NCBI GenBank assembly: GCA_905182985.1
Contig: CAJJDN010000156.1
Coordinates: forward strand, 160,888-224,887
Origin: Paramecium sonneborni
Taxonomy: Eukaryota; Ciliophora; Oligohymenophorea; Peniculida; Parameciidae
Length of the DNA: 64,000 bases
Direction of reading: 5' to 3'
Made by a program: the position numbers and the translations under genes. Below the pieces are notes generated by a model. It had not been told where the DNA came from. It did not search any database and was given only the letters and a program-made list of their open reading frames with translations. Shown one piece after another: positions 45,215 through 57,482 of this stretch (its first letter is position 1; each line of letters starts with the position of its first letter).

Positions 45215-46389
45215 TCATAATTTCGCTTTAGGATAAATTTATTATTCCAATTAAATAATGATTTTGCCCAAGTTTTGGCCAAGAAAGACTCTTTTGAGAC
45301 CCTGAACAAAACTCTCCAGTCCATAATAGATTTCTTCCTAATGTTTGATTACTCCATCATTAACAAATTCAATCATTTATGAGAATCCACTGTAAATTTT
45401 GGCTTAATCCTGATAAAATATAATGCCTTTTTAGATAAAAGATGGTGTACCTTGTAATTTCACCTATTAATTGATGGCTGCAGTTAAATTAGCCAATCCA
45501 CTTCTATTCCTCCAAGCATTGTATGTAGCGGTAGCTCCACAAAGCAAGATTAATCCTTCCTTAGCCATTCCTGGTAATACAGCATCTAGAACTTCTTCTC
45601 CTGCATTATCAAAATAAACATCAATGCCTTGTGGAGCCACTTTTTGAATTTCTTAAGTCAATTTACTTATTTTAATTCTATTTAATACTCCACAATTATT
45701 TCATCATTTTCTTTGAAATTATTATAGGATATGCATTGATTTGCACCTAAACTTAAGACAAAGTCTCTCTTTTCTCTACCACTAACAATACCAATAGTCT
45801 TAAACCCCATATGCCTAGCAATCTAAAGTGCTATAGATCCTGTAGAGCCTGCTGCACTAGATACACAAAAAGTCTTCTATATTTTGTAAGTAGGTATATG
45901 ATCCTCTGGAATGAGTTTCATCCCATTTAAAGCTGTCAATCCAGTCACTCCATAAACAGATAACAATAATGGAATATTTGGATCTCCAACTTAAAAAAGT
46001 GGAACTTTAAATAAAGATTTTGTATATCTTCTACATAGGTTAGCACACTCTAATACACCTGATACTAATTACCCTTAAATCTAGCAATTCTCATTTACCT
46101 ATATCCCATTTAGCTTATTTTGTCTCTACTATCACTCCGACTCCAAAAGCTGGCATTACTTAACCTATTTATACACTATCAATATATGTTTTAGCTCCAG
46201 AAAGCCAAACTCTCATAACTGGATCAACTCCTATATATAAAACCTTGAATTCAACTTAAACTATACTCTTATTAAGATTTCTCCTTAATTTAATTTAGGA
46301 ATAGGGATTTCTTTGACCTCAAAAAATTCCATATTTTATGGGAATGTATTATCAGGTCTTTATTTCAACACTAAAGCTTTTGTGTACAT
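45215..46389 (-). CDS. MDR-family reductase (prostaglandin/quinone reductase-like)
   Basis: 367 residues, ATG 46389 (MYTKALVLKQRPDNTF) to TGA 45215, introns of 23, 25 and 23 nt. Contains VLYIGVDPVMRVWLSG, the landmark of the leukotriene B4 dehydrogenase/prostaglandin reductase branch, a cofactor site near SSAAGSTGSIALQIAR (Rossmann loop), GANQCISYN and GIDVYFDNAGEEVLDAVL. No zinc ligands are present, as expected of this branch. It should reduce activated C=C bonds using NADPH. Without the introns the frame breaks at each of these motifs. Cytosolic. Confidence 0.93.
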
Positions 46390-46582
46390 TTTATATATCA
46401 ATAACTCAAAAATATTATAAAAATAACTCAATAATCTTTCTATTGTATGATAATTTGTTCAAAAATATATGAATAATATTCTATCATCAATAGTTCAATA
46501 AATTTCATAATTATGACTAGATATTAATTAGTTTAATTCTTTCTCTTTTGATTTGAAAAGTTCAAATGTATTTGACTTATCT

Positions 46583-47351
46583 TCAATCTATATTGATTTT
46601 TTAAAATCTTTGACGGCTTGGCTCAATGAAATTAATTTGCATCTCTTAAGATTTTACTGAATATTATATATTATAAATTAATACATGTTTCTAAAGCATC
46701 TTATTGATAGGGTATTCTTTATGAAGGCCACTGTTGAATTATCTCTAAAGCTCTGATTAAATGACATTAAAGAGTTCATGATCAAAATTTTTAGAGATCC
46801 TTCCAAATGAAAGTTTTCCAAAAGTTTTTTATTTTCTTTAAGTTTTAGAAGATGATTAAATAAAAGGAGGTGGTTAAATTTAAGGATGAGCCAATATAGG
46901 AGGTAATTCATTTCTTTATCTTCCATGATGACTAGCCAATCTTTTTGGAGGTTACACTTGAATTTCTTTCTTTTCTTCAGCTACTAAAGTAGGTTAAGAG
47001 AGAATCAATTGTTCATAATTACTTTTATTATTTATCATCTTTGAGAGACTTTAATTACATTTACTACAATCTATTATTGATGTTGTCTAATTTGTCAAAG
47101 ATCTTTAAGTATCACTCATTGGTAGTTCAAATAAAGGTTTAGAATGCTTAAATTTGGGAATCTTAGAACTTACTTGTCTCAAACCAAACACTTAAAGTAT
47201 GATTTTTATTATTGATACTTTCTAGTTTTGTTGGATGTTAAATAAATAACTCTCCTAATCTCTATTTTGTATCTGTTCTAGCTGAAATGAATTCAGCATG
47301 CTCAAAATTTTAATCCAAACAAATCATTCGTTTTGAAGATTTTTATTCCAT
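46583..47351 (-). CDS. Ser/Pro/Lys-rich unknown protein
   Basis: 246 residues, ATG 47351 to TGA 46583, one 28-nt intron. Begins MEQKSSKRMICLDQNFEHAEF and later reads DCSKCNQSLSKM, VQPPKRLASHHGR, LPPILAHPQIQPPPFIQSSSKTQRKQKTFGKLSF. Low hydrophobicity and many Ser, Pro, Lys and Gln suggest a disordered protein. No domain recognised. Confidence 0.6.
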
Positions 47352-48139
47352 TTCTCTTTTTAATTATATGTATAAATTTAACTAAAACAAATCAATAAAA
47401 AATATTAATTATAGAGATCTAATTAGTAGAATTTTTGTTTCATTTTTATTCATCAAAAAAATAAATTCTCAAATCAAATTCAAGACTCTTTGATATCCAA
47501 ATTTAGAATCCAACACTTTAATAAATTTATATCAGTTTAGAGGAAAACCAATCTGCCATTAAATTTAGTTTTATTCATTAATAATATTACACCTTAGTTT
47601 AATTTCATTTTATGATTCTTTATAATTGTATTAAATTCTCTATACTACAGCAGCTTGTAAATATTATTACTATAAAATAGAGTAATTCTTTTTAGGATCT
47701 TTTTTAATTCATGTCAATACATATAGTCTAATATTGAGCATGTAAAAATTCTCTATTGCTTCTTAGGTTCACTATACATTCTCTCATCCAATCTATAAAT
47801 CATTGATAAACTAAATTTCTAATTTTTGCTTAGTTTTAAAATTATAAGCCAAATTTTAATTCTTTTTCAATAATGAAACACAAAACCCTTCTGGCAATTA
47901 CGAAATCAAATAAATGAAAGATAATCAAATATGATAATAAACCTGTATAATTTTAACAAACATTTAAAATAGCCTTTAAATTATAAGTTTAACCAATTTA
48001 TCAAATTTGAACTTACTTTTTTTAGTTTTTCAATTTAATAAAATCAGTATATGCCTTAGGAAAATAATTTCATCTTATTTATAATCTATAGATTATTATA
48101 AAATAAATTAATATAATATAGAAATAATAATAAATTTAG
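47352..48139. other. Intergenic, no firm gene
   Basis: 788 bp. A minus-strand frame around 47480-47860 is open on either side of one TGA (SMIYRLDERMYSEPKKQQ before, HELKKILKRITLFYSNN after). I found no start or intron, so it is either chance or a decayed gene. Confidence 0.4.
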
Positions 48140-48800
48140 GCTTTCCTCCCTAAAATAGCACAAATATTATACATAGTACCATCTACAATCTATGATTTGA
48201 TAATCTCAAATTTCCTAACAAAATATATCTATAAATTATTAGTCTCTTTTATAAATTAAAGAAATCTACAAGGATTCAGATATTGGAGTAGGAACAGGTT
48301 CATTATTGAAATATGTATGGAACTAATTAACATAAAAATGGGAAGTTCTTGGAATAGATATCGATTAGGCCTATGTCTTAAAGGCTAATAATATTTTTAG
48401 AAATTATAACCTTGGTGGACATAAATTGGAAATCAGATACCAAAACTTTTATGAAGTGAGTGAAAAAAAAGAAGGAAAATTTAATGTAATTGTATTTTCC
48501 TTTTGATTTATGCTCATGCCTAAAAGAATTCACGCACTAAAATTTGCAAAATCATTTTTAACACCAAAAGGTTCAATTATTTCATTATACTTCTATAACC
48601 TAATATTAAGAAAAGTTCAGCTTTTATCAAAATTATTGAATACCTTAAACCAAAAATAAAATATATCAATAGTTTGAAACTTTGCTAGGCAAAACCTTAT
48701 AACAAATTATGAACAAGGTAAAATTATGCAAAAACTTCAATATTCCAACTAAAATCTTTAGAGTTTTTGTTTATAAAACGAAAGCTTGAATAATCATGTA
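48140..48800 (+). pseudogene. Methyltransferase pseudogene
   Basis: The plus strand reads DIGVGTGSLL (SAM-binding motif I, from 48279), EVLGIDIDQAYVLKA (acidic residue after beta-2), FNVIVFSF, then TGA at 48504-48506, then FMLMPKRIHALKFAKSFLTPKG. The text before and after the TGA belongs to one class I methyltransferase of the type that has SFSFMLMP there, so the TGA most simply replaces a Ser codon. About 120 bp further on the homology (KIIEYLKPKIKYINSLK) continues in another frame, and a further TGA follows at 48710. No intron explains these changes. The 5' end is not clear. Probably a dead copy. Confidence 0.7.
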
Positions 48801-48867
48801 AAATTGGTAATTTATAAAAAACAGTGTATATATAATTTTTCTTTAATTCATGTTATAATGAAGGGTT

Positions 48868-49302
48868 TCACCCTTTGAATCTAATATTTTTACCGCTATT
48901 TCCTCGAGAAGATGGAAAGAACAAACAGCCATCTACTGATTTAGTTGTTAGATTAGTTTCTTATTTATTTTTTAAAATTCCCTTCTTTGAAAGTGATTTT
49001 ACACTTTCATTCTGATTTTCTGGTATTCGTTTTGAAATGATAGTTATTTGATTTCCTAATTTCACTAGTTCACCAACAATTTTTGCTCCTTCCTATTCAC
49101 ATCTTGGAGAGATTATTATGCTATGAATATTAGAAATTTAGATTCCTTCTTCTAAGGATTCCTTTAAAAATTTCACTTATTGAAAATTTCCTACAATGGT
49201 TTAGTTTATATTTTAGATTCCTATCTCTTTAGATGTAGTCTAAGTGGTGTAAATATCATCAAATAAAGTATCTTTTTAATTTGAAATGCATGAACTTCCC
49301 AT
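48868..49302 (-). CDS. Small protein with N-myristoylation-type start
   Basis: 144 residues in one exon, ATG 49302 to TGA 48868. The start MGSSCISNQKD has Gly2, Cys5 and Ser at the usual position, so N-myristoylation with palmitoylation on Cys5 is plausible and would anchor it to a membrane. The rest is polar with a hydrophobic middle (SNIHSIIISPRCEQEGAKIVGEL) and a Lys/Ser-rich end. No family recognised. Confidence 0.6.
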
Positions 49303-49943
49303 CTATATTTATTATTATCAACTTAGCTTTATATTATTCATTTATATAAAGATAATATTAAGAAGAACATTCTTATTAATTAGTTTTAGTACTTATTAGG
49401 ATAATTTTATATAGAAATATTATTAGAGATTATCAATTTCCAACATTATTATATCATTAATAAATAGTAAAAAAGTAAGTTTTAAGAATAAAATGTTAAT
49501 AAGAAGTTAATTTAAATGATTTTTTTAATTATCAAGAAATATTTTCAAAGAAAATTTAATTTATTTATATAAAACTTATAATAAAAATAAAATAAAATAG
49601 AAAGATAAATAAATTTTATTGTAATTTTTTTTAACAAGGATCAAACTATTATCATTAATTTTTTCTAAATATAATTATTATTTCTCCATCTAGATTCATT
49701 TAGTTACAATAATTTTATTTGTAATTCTTATTATTGTTAATTCAATACATGATGAAGGAATGCTTATCGATAAGTGTATAAATAAATCTCATATAGATCA
49801 CTTAAAATAAGGAGGGCTTAGATTGAGAACTTATTGCAAAAAGTGATTATAGTTTATAAAAAAGATGACTAATTCATTTAAATTTAAGAATTACCCTCAA
49901 AAGCTGATGATCATTATACTTAATTTTTAGAATAAAGGAGTTG
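49303..49943. other. Intergenic, possible missed upstream exon
   Basis: 641 bp. Mostly A+T rich. A plus-strand stretch at about 49760-49845 reads MLIDKCINKSHIDHLKQGG...RTYCKK and could be an upstream exon of the CXC-domain gene, but I could not connect it. Confidence 0.4.
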
Positions 49944-50394
49944 ATGAAGAATTCAAATAAAAAAGTAAAATACTATTTTGTTTTCTAATTTTAATTCTTA
50001 GACAAATTAGATTAACAATAATAAATGTAAATGCACTAATTCTAATTGTTTAAAGTTTTATTGTTAATGTTTTCATTAAAATAAAAAATGCACTGAACTT
50101 TGTAAATTTATAGATTGTAAAAATTGCGATGATAATCTAGAATTAAGAGAAATAGCATTAGAGAAAATAAAAATTAAATAATAACTATTAAAACATGATC
50201 ATGATGATGTATTTGATCGATCGAAAATGTGGGGATGTAAATATTAAAAATCACAATGCTAAAAAAATTATTGTGAAAGCTATATCGAAAATCAAAAATG
50301 TTCATCTCTATGTATATATAAGGATTGTATTAATAAGAAAAGAATACCGATATAATTTAAGAAAAAGAAAATAATTCTAATTAATTCCAGTTGA
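49944..50394 (+). CDS. CXC (tesmin/TSO1-like) domain protein
   Basis: 137 residues, ATG 49944 to TGA 50392-50394, one intron 49965-50001 (37 nt, long for this genome). Two cysteine-rich blocks are linked by about 40 charged residues. Block 1 is KCKCTNSNCLKFYCQCF...KKCTELCKFIDCKNC, the CXC (CRC) pattern. Block 2 is WGCKYQKSQCQKNYCESY...KCSSLCIYKDC, the same spacing with some Cys missing. CRC proteins (tesmin, TSO1, LIN54) bind zinc and DNA (CHR-type sites). LIN54-type proteins control cell-cycle genes. The gene may extend upstream. Confidence 0.8.
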
Positions 50395-50815
50395 GAAACC
50401 AACAACACCAATAAATTAATTTATATATTTATAATATAATTAAATTATTTTAAACAACTGAGTTTTTTTTTTAAATTATATTTAATAATAAATTTTAAAA
50501 ATCTCTTAGGAAAATTGAAATGTTCATAATTTTGAGTACAAAAATAAAAACATATTGATGGGATGAAGATGAGTTAAAATTACCATATATTGAATATCAT
50601 TTATCTAGATCAGATTAGTTTCAGGTTATTTTGAATTGTTTCTTATGTCTAATATGCTGATTAAGAAAGATATTAATTAAGCTCTATTTAAAGTTATTTA
50701 ACTTTTTTTATACCATTCGGTTATCATTTTGTAATACTTCTTATAAATTTTATACTTAAATTAAATAGAATAGATTTTTAATTTAATTATTTAAAATAAG
50801 AATATATTTTTAATT
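50395..50815. other. Intergenic, no gene seen
   Basis: 421 bp of A+T-rich sequence upstream of the coiled-coil gene at 50816. No supported frame; it should hold that gene's promoter. Confidence 0.55.
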
Positions 50816-51832
50816 ATGGGTTTTTCAACAAGTAGAGAAAATTGCTCAATAAGCGAAAATAATAAACTTAAAATAAAAAAAGAGTTGTAATCGGATCTAA
50901 GAAAATTTAAAGAAATGATTGAATAACTTAAGACTTTAGAATAAGAAATAGATTAATTGGATGTTTAATAGAAATACGAGGAAGCTGATTAAAAAGAGGA
51001 AGGTATAATTAACTATAATCATAGAACATAAAATATTATCAAAAGAGAAAAGAGCACTAGGAAATAGGATAAAAAATCGGAAAAAAAATTTGGCTGGTCT
51101 TGAGCAAATAACTAAGAATAATGAAGCTTTACAAGAACATAATAAATTTGCTGTAGCTAGAATCAAAGAAAAAAATTAAATGATACTAGAATTAAAAAAG
51201 AGAGAAAAGTTTTAAGACGAAGAGGAAGAACTAGATGAAGAATTAAAGGGATTTTATAATGCTGAAGAATTATCAGAGCTGTAAGATGAGAACTATGTAC
51301 GTAATAAAAATAAAAATACTAACCTTAATCAAATGAAAAATTAAAATTAAACTTAAGTTTAATCCCAAAATGAAGCTAAACATGATGTACAATTGCAGTA
51401 AAACCAAATAAACTAGTAACCTTAGATAAATTAAGCTTAAGCATTCCTATAAAATTGAAAACAAAGAATATTGATTTAAAAATAATATTCTATTAAATTG
51501 TTTTGTATTTAATTTTGCTCATTTATTTTTTGTTTGAAGAATTCTTAAAATCTACTTATAAAAAAGAGTTCTAAAGAGTATTAAATAAAGATTAATTTTT
51601 GTGTATTACGAAAAAGTATTGAAATAGTAATTTAATTTAAGATTTTAATTACTAGGTTGTATTTAAAGGGACTATTTATGGATTTGAGTTTAAAATAAAT
51701 GTATCTAATGCATTTGGAGGATATCTACAAATATTCTAAAACTTCTACGGTTTTTATAGAGGGGAAAATGTGGGAAATTTTTATTTTTATTTATCATCTC
51801 AGTTTTTTAAGTATTTGAATTATTTCTTATGA
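50816..51832 (+). CDS. Coiled-coil protein with a membrane helix
   Basis: 315 residues, ATG 50816 to TGA 51830-51832, introns 51003-51024 (22 nt), 51416-51435 (20 nt) and 51601-51627 (27 nt). It begins MGFSTSRENCS, a possible myristoylation site. Residues about 20-160 are a charged coiled coil, then a Gln/Asn linker, one hydrophobic helix (IVLYLILLIYFLF) near residue 225, and a C-terminal domain of about 80 residues (VVFKGTIYGFEFKINVSNAFGGYL) that I do not recognise. If the second intron is retained the protein ends at a TGA at 51456 and loses the membrane part. Function unknown. Confidence 0.65.
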
Positions 51833-51971
51833 AGGATAAATAAATAATGAGAATTCATAACTTAAATAGATATAATTAAAAAGTTATACATAAAGAGGAG
51901 ATTACTAGAAGAATTAAATTTTGTTAATAAATTTTAGTAAAGCTGTTAAACAATAATTTAAAAATATAATT

Positions 51972-54142
51972 ATGAAACCTTGTTAAACACCTACATCATG
52001 TCATTCTCGTAAGGGGAGTTTAAAGGTTTAACGTTAACCTCTTTAAGTGATTAACAATTGTCCAGAATTTCAATCATGCACTAATTATTTATAAGATAAG
52101 GTTTAAGGATTAGAATAGAGAGTCAAGAATCTTAATAGTTAACATGCAGATAGATCAGATGTTAAATCAAAAATAGATATTGCTTTTTCACCTTTTATGA
52201 ATGAAAAGAGAAATTGGTAAGGTAATTAAAAGATTGATTAGCAAAGTTATTATGAGACTATTATAAATAAACGACTAGAAAATATTAGTAAAATTGATCA
52301 TTCTCCTAAACATGTAAAAACTGATTAACCAATTTTAAACAAATATTCTACTCATAGTTAATTTTCTAATCTTGCTCAATATCAAAATAAACTTCATAGC
52401 AACTCCATCTTAAGGATATAGCAATTATCTAAAAAGTTAAGAAAATTTAAAATGATAAAAGATTAAAATTAAGATGAATGTGCACCATCTCTTGCTAAAA
52501 TTAAATGTTTTTGTCAAGAACACTGCAATGATTGTTTCGATTTTTATAGAAGTACAGATTTAGTCACATTAAAATACTTCATATATCTGCTATTATAAGA
52601 AATTAATACTCTTTTTAATTAAGATGCTATCAAAATGGCAGATAATTCCATCCAATATTAATAACAAATTGAAATGCTCTAAGAATAACTATAACTATAA
52701 AAAACTGATTAAATGACACTTTAAAATTAACTAACCTTATAAAAGATGGTTGTAGAAACTTAAAATTTAATTTAAGATATTATTAATGCACTCTAATCTA
52801 AATCAAATCATAGTTTATTAATAAATTAAGCTGAAATCTTAAACAATTAAATGAAAGCTTTCAAAGAAAATATGTCTAAAAATCAACATCTGAATAATAT
52901 CTCTCATAATGTAACATCTTTTGGATAATAACTTGCAAAATGTGGATTAGATAAACATTATCAAAATGGAATAACTAATGACAGTTATTTTATTAATTAA
53001 TCTAATTATTAGACTTAAACTATTGATGATAGAAATTAATCCTACTTAAGTTCTAAATCAAAATCACCATATTCAATTAAATTAAAAGATTATAATCTTA
53101 ATTATGAACTTGAATAAAAAAATGAAGTCAATAAAAAATTATTAGACGAATAAACTATTGTTAATAGATAACTAATGGAGAAGATATTCAAATTATAAGC
53201 AGAAATATAATCAACTGATTCTCATGTGATTCAACTTAAAAATGAAATTTAGGAAAAAAATTAATAAATTAAAGAACTAGAAAATAATATAAATTCTCAA
53301 AATTCTACTACCTATAAAAAGCTGAATCAAAGAATTATTGAAATTAACACTAATTTAGATTAGATGTAAATATAAAATTAAAAATTAATTAATGAAAATA
53401 ATTTCTTGAGTCAGAAATATGATGAGATCAAAAAGATTGAGCAAGATTTTTATGAATTGTAATAAGATAACAATTTATAGTTTTAATAATTAAATGCAAT
53501 TTTATAGGAAAACTCTGATCTACAAAAAATAAATTAATAAATTGAAGTAATACATATTATTAAATAGGCCGAATGCTAGGAATATTAATAGTAAATATTA
53601 AAATTATAAGAAAAATGTTAAACTAAATATGCCTATTTTCAAAATCAACATGATACTGATTATTTAGAGGATTAAATCAAAGAATTATAAATTTAAAACT
53701 CAGAATAAAGTAAAATAATTGTAAAATTTTATCCAATCTCTAGACTCTCATTACAGATGAAGCATTATATTTAGGTTAGATGACACTTTAAGCTTGTGAC
53801 ATAATATCTAAACAATATACTGAGAATTTACCGATTGCAATTTTGATGCTTTAAAAAGAATTAAATTCAAAGAAATGTAATATATAATAGAAAATGAATA
53901 TTCTCCAATAATTTGGATAAAATATGAAGGCATAACAAAGCTTGGCTCATAATTATTATTAAAATTCAGAGAGTACAAACTTTTTGGATAATTTACAAAG
54001 TGATTCATTATCTCTTAGGTAAAAAAATGTTAGTTCTTAAGATGAAACCTAAACAACTGTAAATTAGAATAATTAATAACATGAGTTAATGAATATGTTA
54101 GTACTATAATGCAACATTATTGAAAAAATGATGGAATTGTGA
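51972..54142 (+). CDS. Large coiled-coil protein with a Cys cluster
   Basis: 715 residues, ATG 51972 to TGA 54140-54142, one 23-nt intron near 53729. The N-terminal 200 residues are basic and Ser-rich and end in KCFCQEHCNDCFDFY, a tight four- or five-Cys cluster that could bind a metal. Then come long heptad regions (QQQIEMLQEQLQLQ, LENNINSQN, KIEQDFYELQQD). No recognised enzyme domain. Most likely a centrosomal or basal-body-type structural protein by analogy; that is inference only. Confidence 0.82.
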
Positions 54143-54284
54143 AATTTTTAATAATTCTATTCATTATTATAGTATTGTTGTTGATTATTTATTTATGAAA
54201 TCAATGTTAATCTACCAAACAAAGTTTGATTTATCATCTCACTATTTCTAATAAATTATAAATCTTTATTATAAAAATAACTTA

Positions 54285-56420
54285 ATGAGCAATTCTTAAG
54301 AAACTATAGATGGTTTTATAATAGATTATCTCTCTGAATTTGGTCATGGAGCATTTTCTACTTGTTATAGATGTTCTAATCCAAATTATAAAATACCTTT
54401 ATGTGTTAAAGTATATTCTTTAATTTTAGTTTAGAAAATCATACCATCTGTCTAGACTGAGACATCTTATATGTTTGATAGAGAGATACAAGTAATTTAA
54501 CTTATTTCTTAATTTAATTCTAATTATCTTGTAAAAATAATTCATACAAGCAAATAGAGTAAGTAATGTTTCTTTTTTATGGAATATTGTTAATAAGGAG
54601 ATTTAAAAAATTTCATTTAGCAAAATCAAAATATGAGAAGATAAATATCAATACCTGAAATCTTATCAATTTTAATATAAATAATAAATGGTTATAAATA
54701 GCTTTACGATTATGGTATTATTCATAGAGATATAAAGCCAGCTAATATATTTCTTGGAAATAATGGATATTTTTAGGTAGAATTGAATGATAATCTAGTT
54801 AGCAGATTATGGAATGGCTAAAATATTAGAAGATCCTTGTTAACAATGTGAATAGAGTTAAGTTGGAACTCCGATATATGCATCTCCATAAACACTTATT
54901 GAAGGAATTTATTCTAATAAATGCGATGTTTATAGCGTAACATTTAATTTAAATATAGTTAGGTGTACTTATTTATGAATTAGTCTATTAATAATTGCCA
55001 ATTAAGAATTAAAAATATATTTAATTTTGCGAAGCTTTAAAGAATACAAAATATAATAAAATATAAATTAAACCATTTTCTTTAGGTTTAGGAGGATCAG
55101 AATCAGAAAAAGAAAAATTGTATCATTTTTTATCGAGGTCCTTAGTTTATGAAGAATCCTCTAGAATAAGTTGGGAATAACTATTCCATCTGTTTCCAGA
55201 TCCTGAAAAATCAATAAATTTCAATTCCTTGAAAAAATAATAATAACCTTAATAAATATCTCATGATCTTGTATAAACTTGTAAATTTGATTTTTCTTCT
55301 TAAAATTCTACTTAACCAAAAAAGCAAATTTAACCATTTTCCAGATAGAGGCAATCTTCGAATTATAATCAATAGATTATTTAGAATGATATTCTTTTTA
55401 ATAATTAGATGATTTACAGTAAATAGAGGATTTAGAGTTACTAAAATAACCAGAATAATTATATAAATTATAATAATTAGGGCTATAATAAAACTAGTTT
55501 AGGAATAAAAATATAAGAGGTTTAAGTTACTAATAAAAATTAATTTTGTTAGACTACTGAGACCGTTGCACATCGCTATAATGAATAAGAAAATCCAAAA
55601 GCCAAATCAGAACAATTAAAATAAAAAAAAATATTTTTAAAAGAACATGATAATATTATAGAAAAGATTATATAATTTTATTTGTCCAAGTGTTTGTTCG
55701 TGGAGAAATTAATTACGAAAACTTAAAATATATTTAATTTTATACAAAAATAAAATAAAAAAATGATTAATACACCATATAATGTTGTAATCCAAATACT
55801 TGAAATATTACTTAATGGATATTAATACTCATGCTATTTAAATATCAATTATCTACTTTTTAAAAGAAATAAACGTCATCATCAACTTTAAATCTATAAA
55901 GAATTATGCTCGATTAATTAATAATTTTTAGATTAGTAAATAGAAGCTTATTTAACTAATTAAGTTTACAAAAAATAATTAGAATAGCATTTTCAGATTT
56001 CAAAAATAAGATTTAATGTAAAGTATTATTCTATCATTTTTTTAGAGATTAATTTGTTCATTTTATGAGTTTCAATAAAAATTCACAAATTTTTAATTAA
56101 ATTAAGAAATTAGTGAAATTGAATAAAAAAAATGGCTATGCTCTCCCAAATGGTATTACCAAAAATACAAAGATAAATTTAATGAAATAAATTTAAATTT
56201 TGATTATGGATCTGAATATGATTAACTAGAGGATCATACAATTAAACATTTAGCATTTTCAATCAAATTTTTTGGTAACGAAGAAAATAAATCTGATATA
56301 AGTGACATTTTAACAGTCAATATAAATTCAATTGTTGATTTTTTAGAAGAGAAAAAATCAATGATGAATATTATAAAATAATACTTCTAAAATAAAAACG
56401 AAATTAAAAACAAAAACTGA
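54285..56420 (+). CDS. ULK-like protein kinase with long C-terminal region
   Basis: 687 residues, ATG 54285 to TGA 56418-56420, introns 54777-54798 (22 nt), 54937-54958 (22 nt) and 56018-56045 (28 nt). Glycine loop FGHGAFSTCY, Lys in LCVKVY, FMEYCQQGDLKNFI, HRDIKPANIF, DYG instead of DFG in ADYGMAK, VGTPIYASPQ. The activation motif and HRDIKPAN pattern match the ULK/Unc-51 group, which is expanded in Paramecium. The last 400 residues are Gln/Asn-rich then helical, possibly the counterpart of the ULK C-terminal domain. Omitting the third intron would end the protein near 56068. ULK kinases regulate autophagy and flagellar or ciliary processes; which applies here is not known. Confidence 0.88.
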
Positions 56421-56604
56421 AATCAAAAATATTATAAAAATTTTATAATATATATTAAACAATATGTATCCATTGAATAATTTTATTGAAACTTGAATCC
56501 TTAAAATTAATTAAGATATTTTCAATTAAAATAAAATCTCATATAGTAATTTTTAAATTCCTCTGGAGGGAAATTATTAAATTTTTATTTTAAATTTTAT
56601 ATAT

Positions 56605-56913
56605 ATGTTCGTCAACGTTTAAAAACAATCTCTTTTTAAAAGAGCATTCTTACAAACTGAATTTAAAGTGGCATCTTATCCTAAGATTGAATTAAATACA
56701 TCTAAAGGTATGCTTATTTAAATTAATCTAGAGATGGCATGGCAGATCTTAAAATAACCATAAAATGGATTTGAGCGATTTGCACTTAAATTTATATCTA
56801 AATAGTATATAGTTCCAAGAAAACCATTTGTTTTGTCTGAAGTTATGAAATAAATTTGCGATGAATGGAACAGCTTTGATTCAGACACTAAATACTATTA
56901 TTGCAATTAATGA
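56605..56913 (+). CDS. HMG-box-like small protein
   Basis: 94 residues, ATG 56605 to TGA 56911-56913, one intron 56708-56731 (24 nt). After a basic N-terminus (MFVNVQKQSLFKRAFLQ) the rest reads AWQILKQPQNGFERFALKFISK and later CDEWNSFDSDTKYYY. The Phe-rich first helix, the W-S-F-D and the following Lys/Tyr match the second half of an HMG box. It may be a mitochondrial DNA-packaging protein (basic start) or a nuclear HMGB. Short and divergent, so the call is tentative. Confidence 0.6.
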
Positions 56914-57482
56914 ATTTTATTTAAAAATTTATAGTTATATCAATTATTTGATAATTTTAAAACCAAACAATATAGAAGACTAAATCAAAATTGTTGGTAT
57001 GTAATGAAATTATTTTAAGCATCATTAACATGATTACAAACAATAATTAAATTATTGATTGTAATGAATGAAATTTTTAAACTTTAATGGAGGTTTAGAG
57101 TAAAAATGAAAAATGTTAGGAAGATATCAAAAATAAACAAAATCTAAAAATTATACATCTTGTCCTCTAATTAATTAAAAAAAATATATTTGTTAAAAAT
57201 TAATTAATTGATGCTCGAGTAAATAAAATATCATTGTTTGTTGATAATATATTTGAAATCAATTTGGAGTGTAAATAAAGGAGAGAAAATCTTAATAAAA
57301 ATATTGAGATAATGAAATGAGGAGTTAATGAGATAGAATATTTGAGAAAATGTTTTAAAAATTAAAAGATTTAGTTATATAGATAGTTAAACAAGAGTTA
57401 GTAGTTGTTAGTTTCAAAAAATTTGTTTAATTTATATAAAGTGTTATTTTTATCATTTATTACTTATTTGTTTATTTTTGTA
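56914..57482. other. Intergenic, no firm gene
   Basis: 569 bp upstream of the Cys-motif gene. Plus-strand frames are open but lack a start with plausible content. The hydrophobic text at 57405-57480 (YKVLFLSFITYLF) may be 5' coding sequence or chance. Confidence 0.45.

Noticed and set aside
51400..51470. In-frame TGA at 51456 as readthrough of a coiled-coil gene
   Set aside because: The downstream frame is not the same frame; a 20-nt intron (51416-51435) connects them and skips the TGA.
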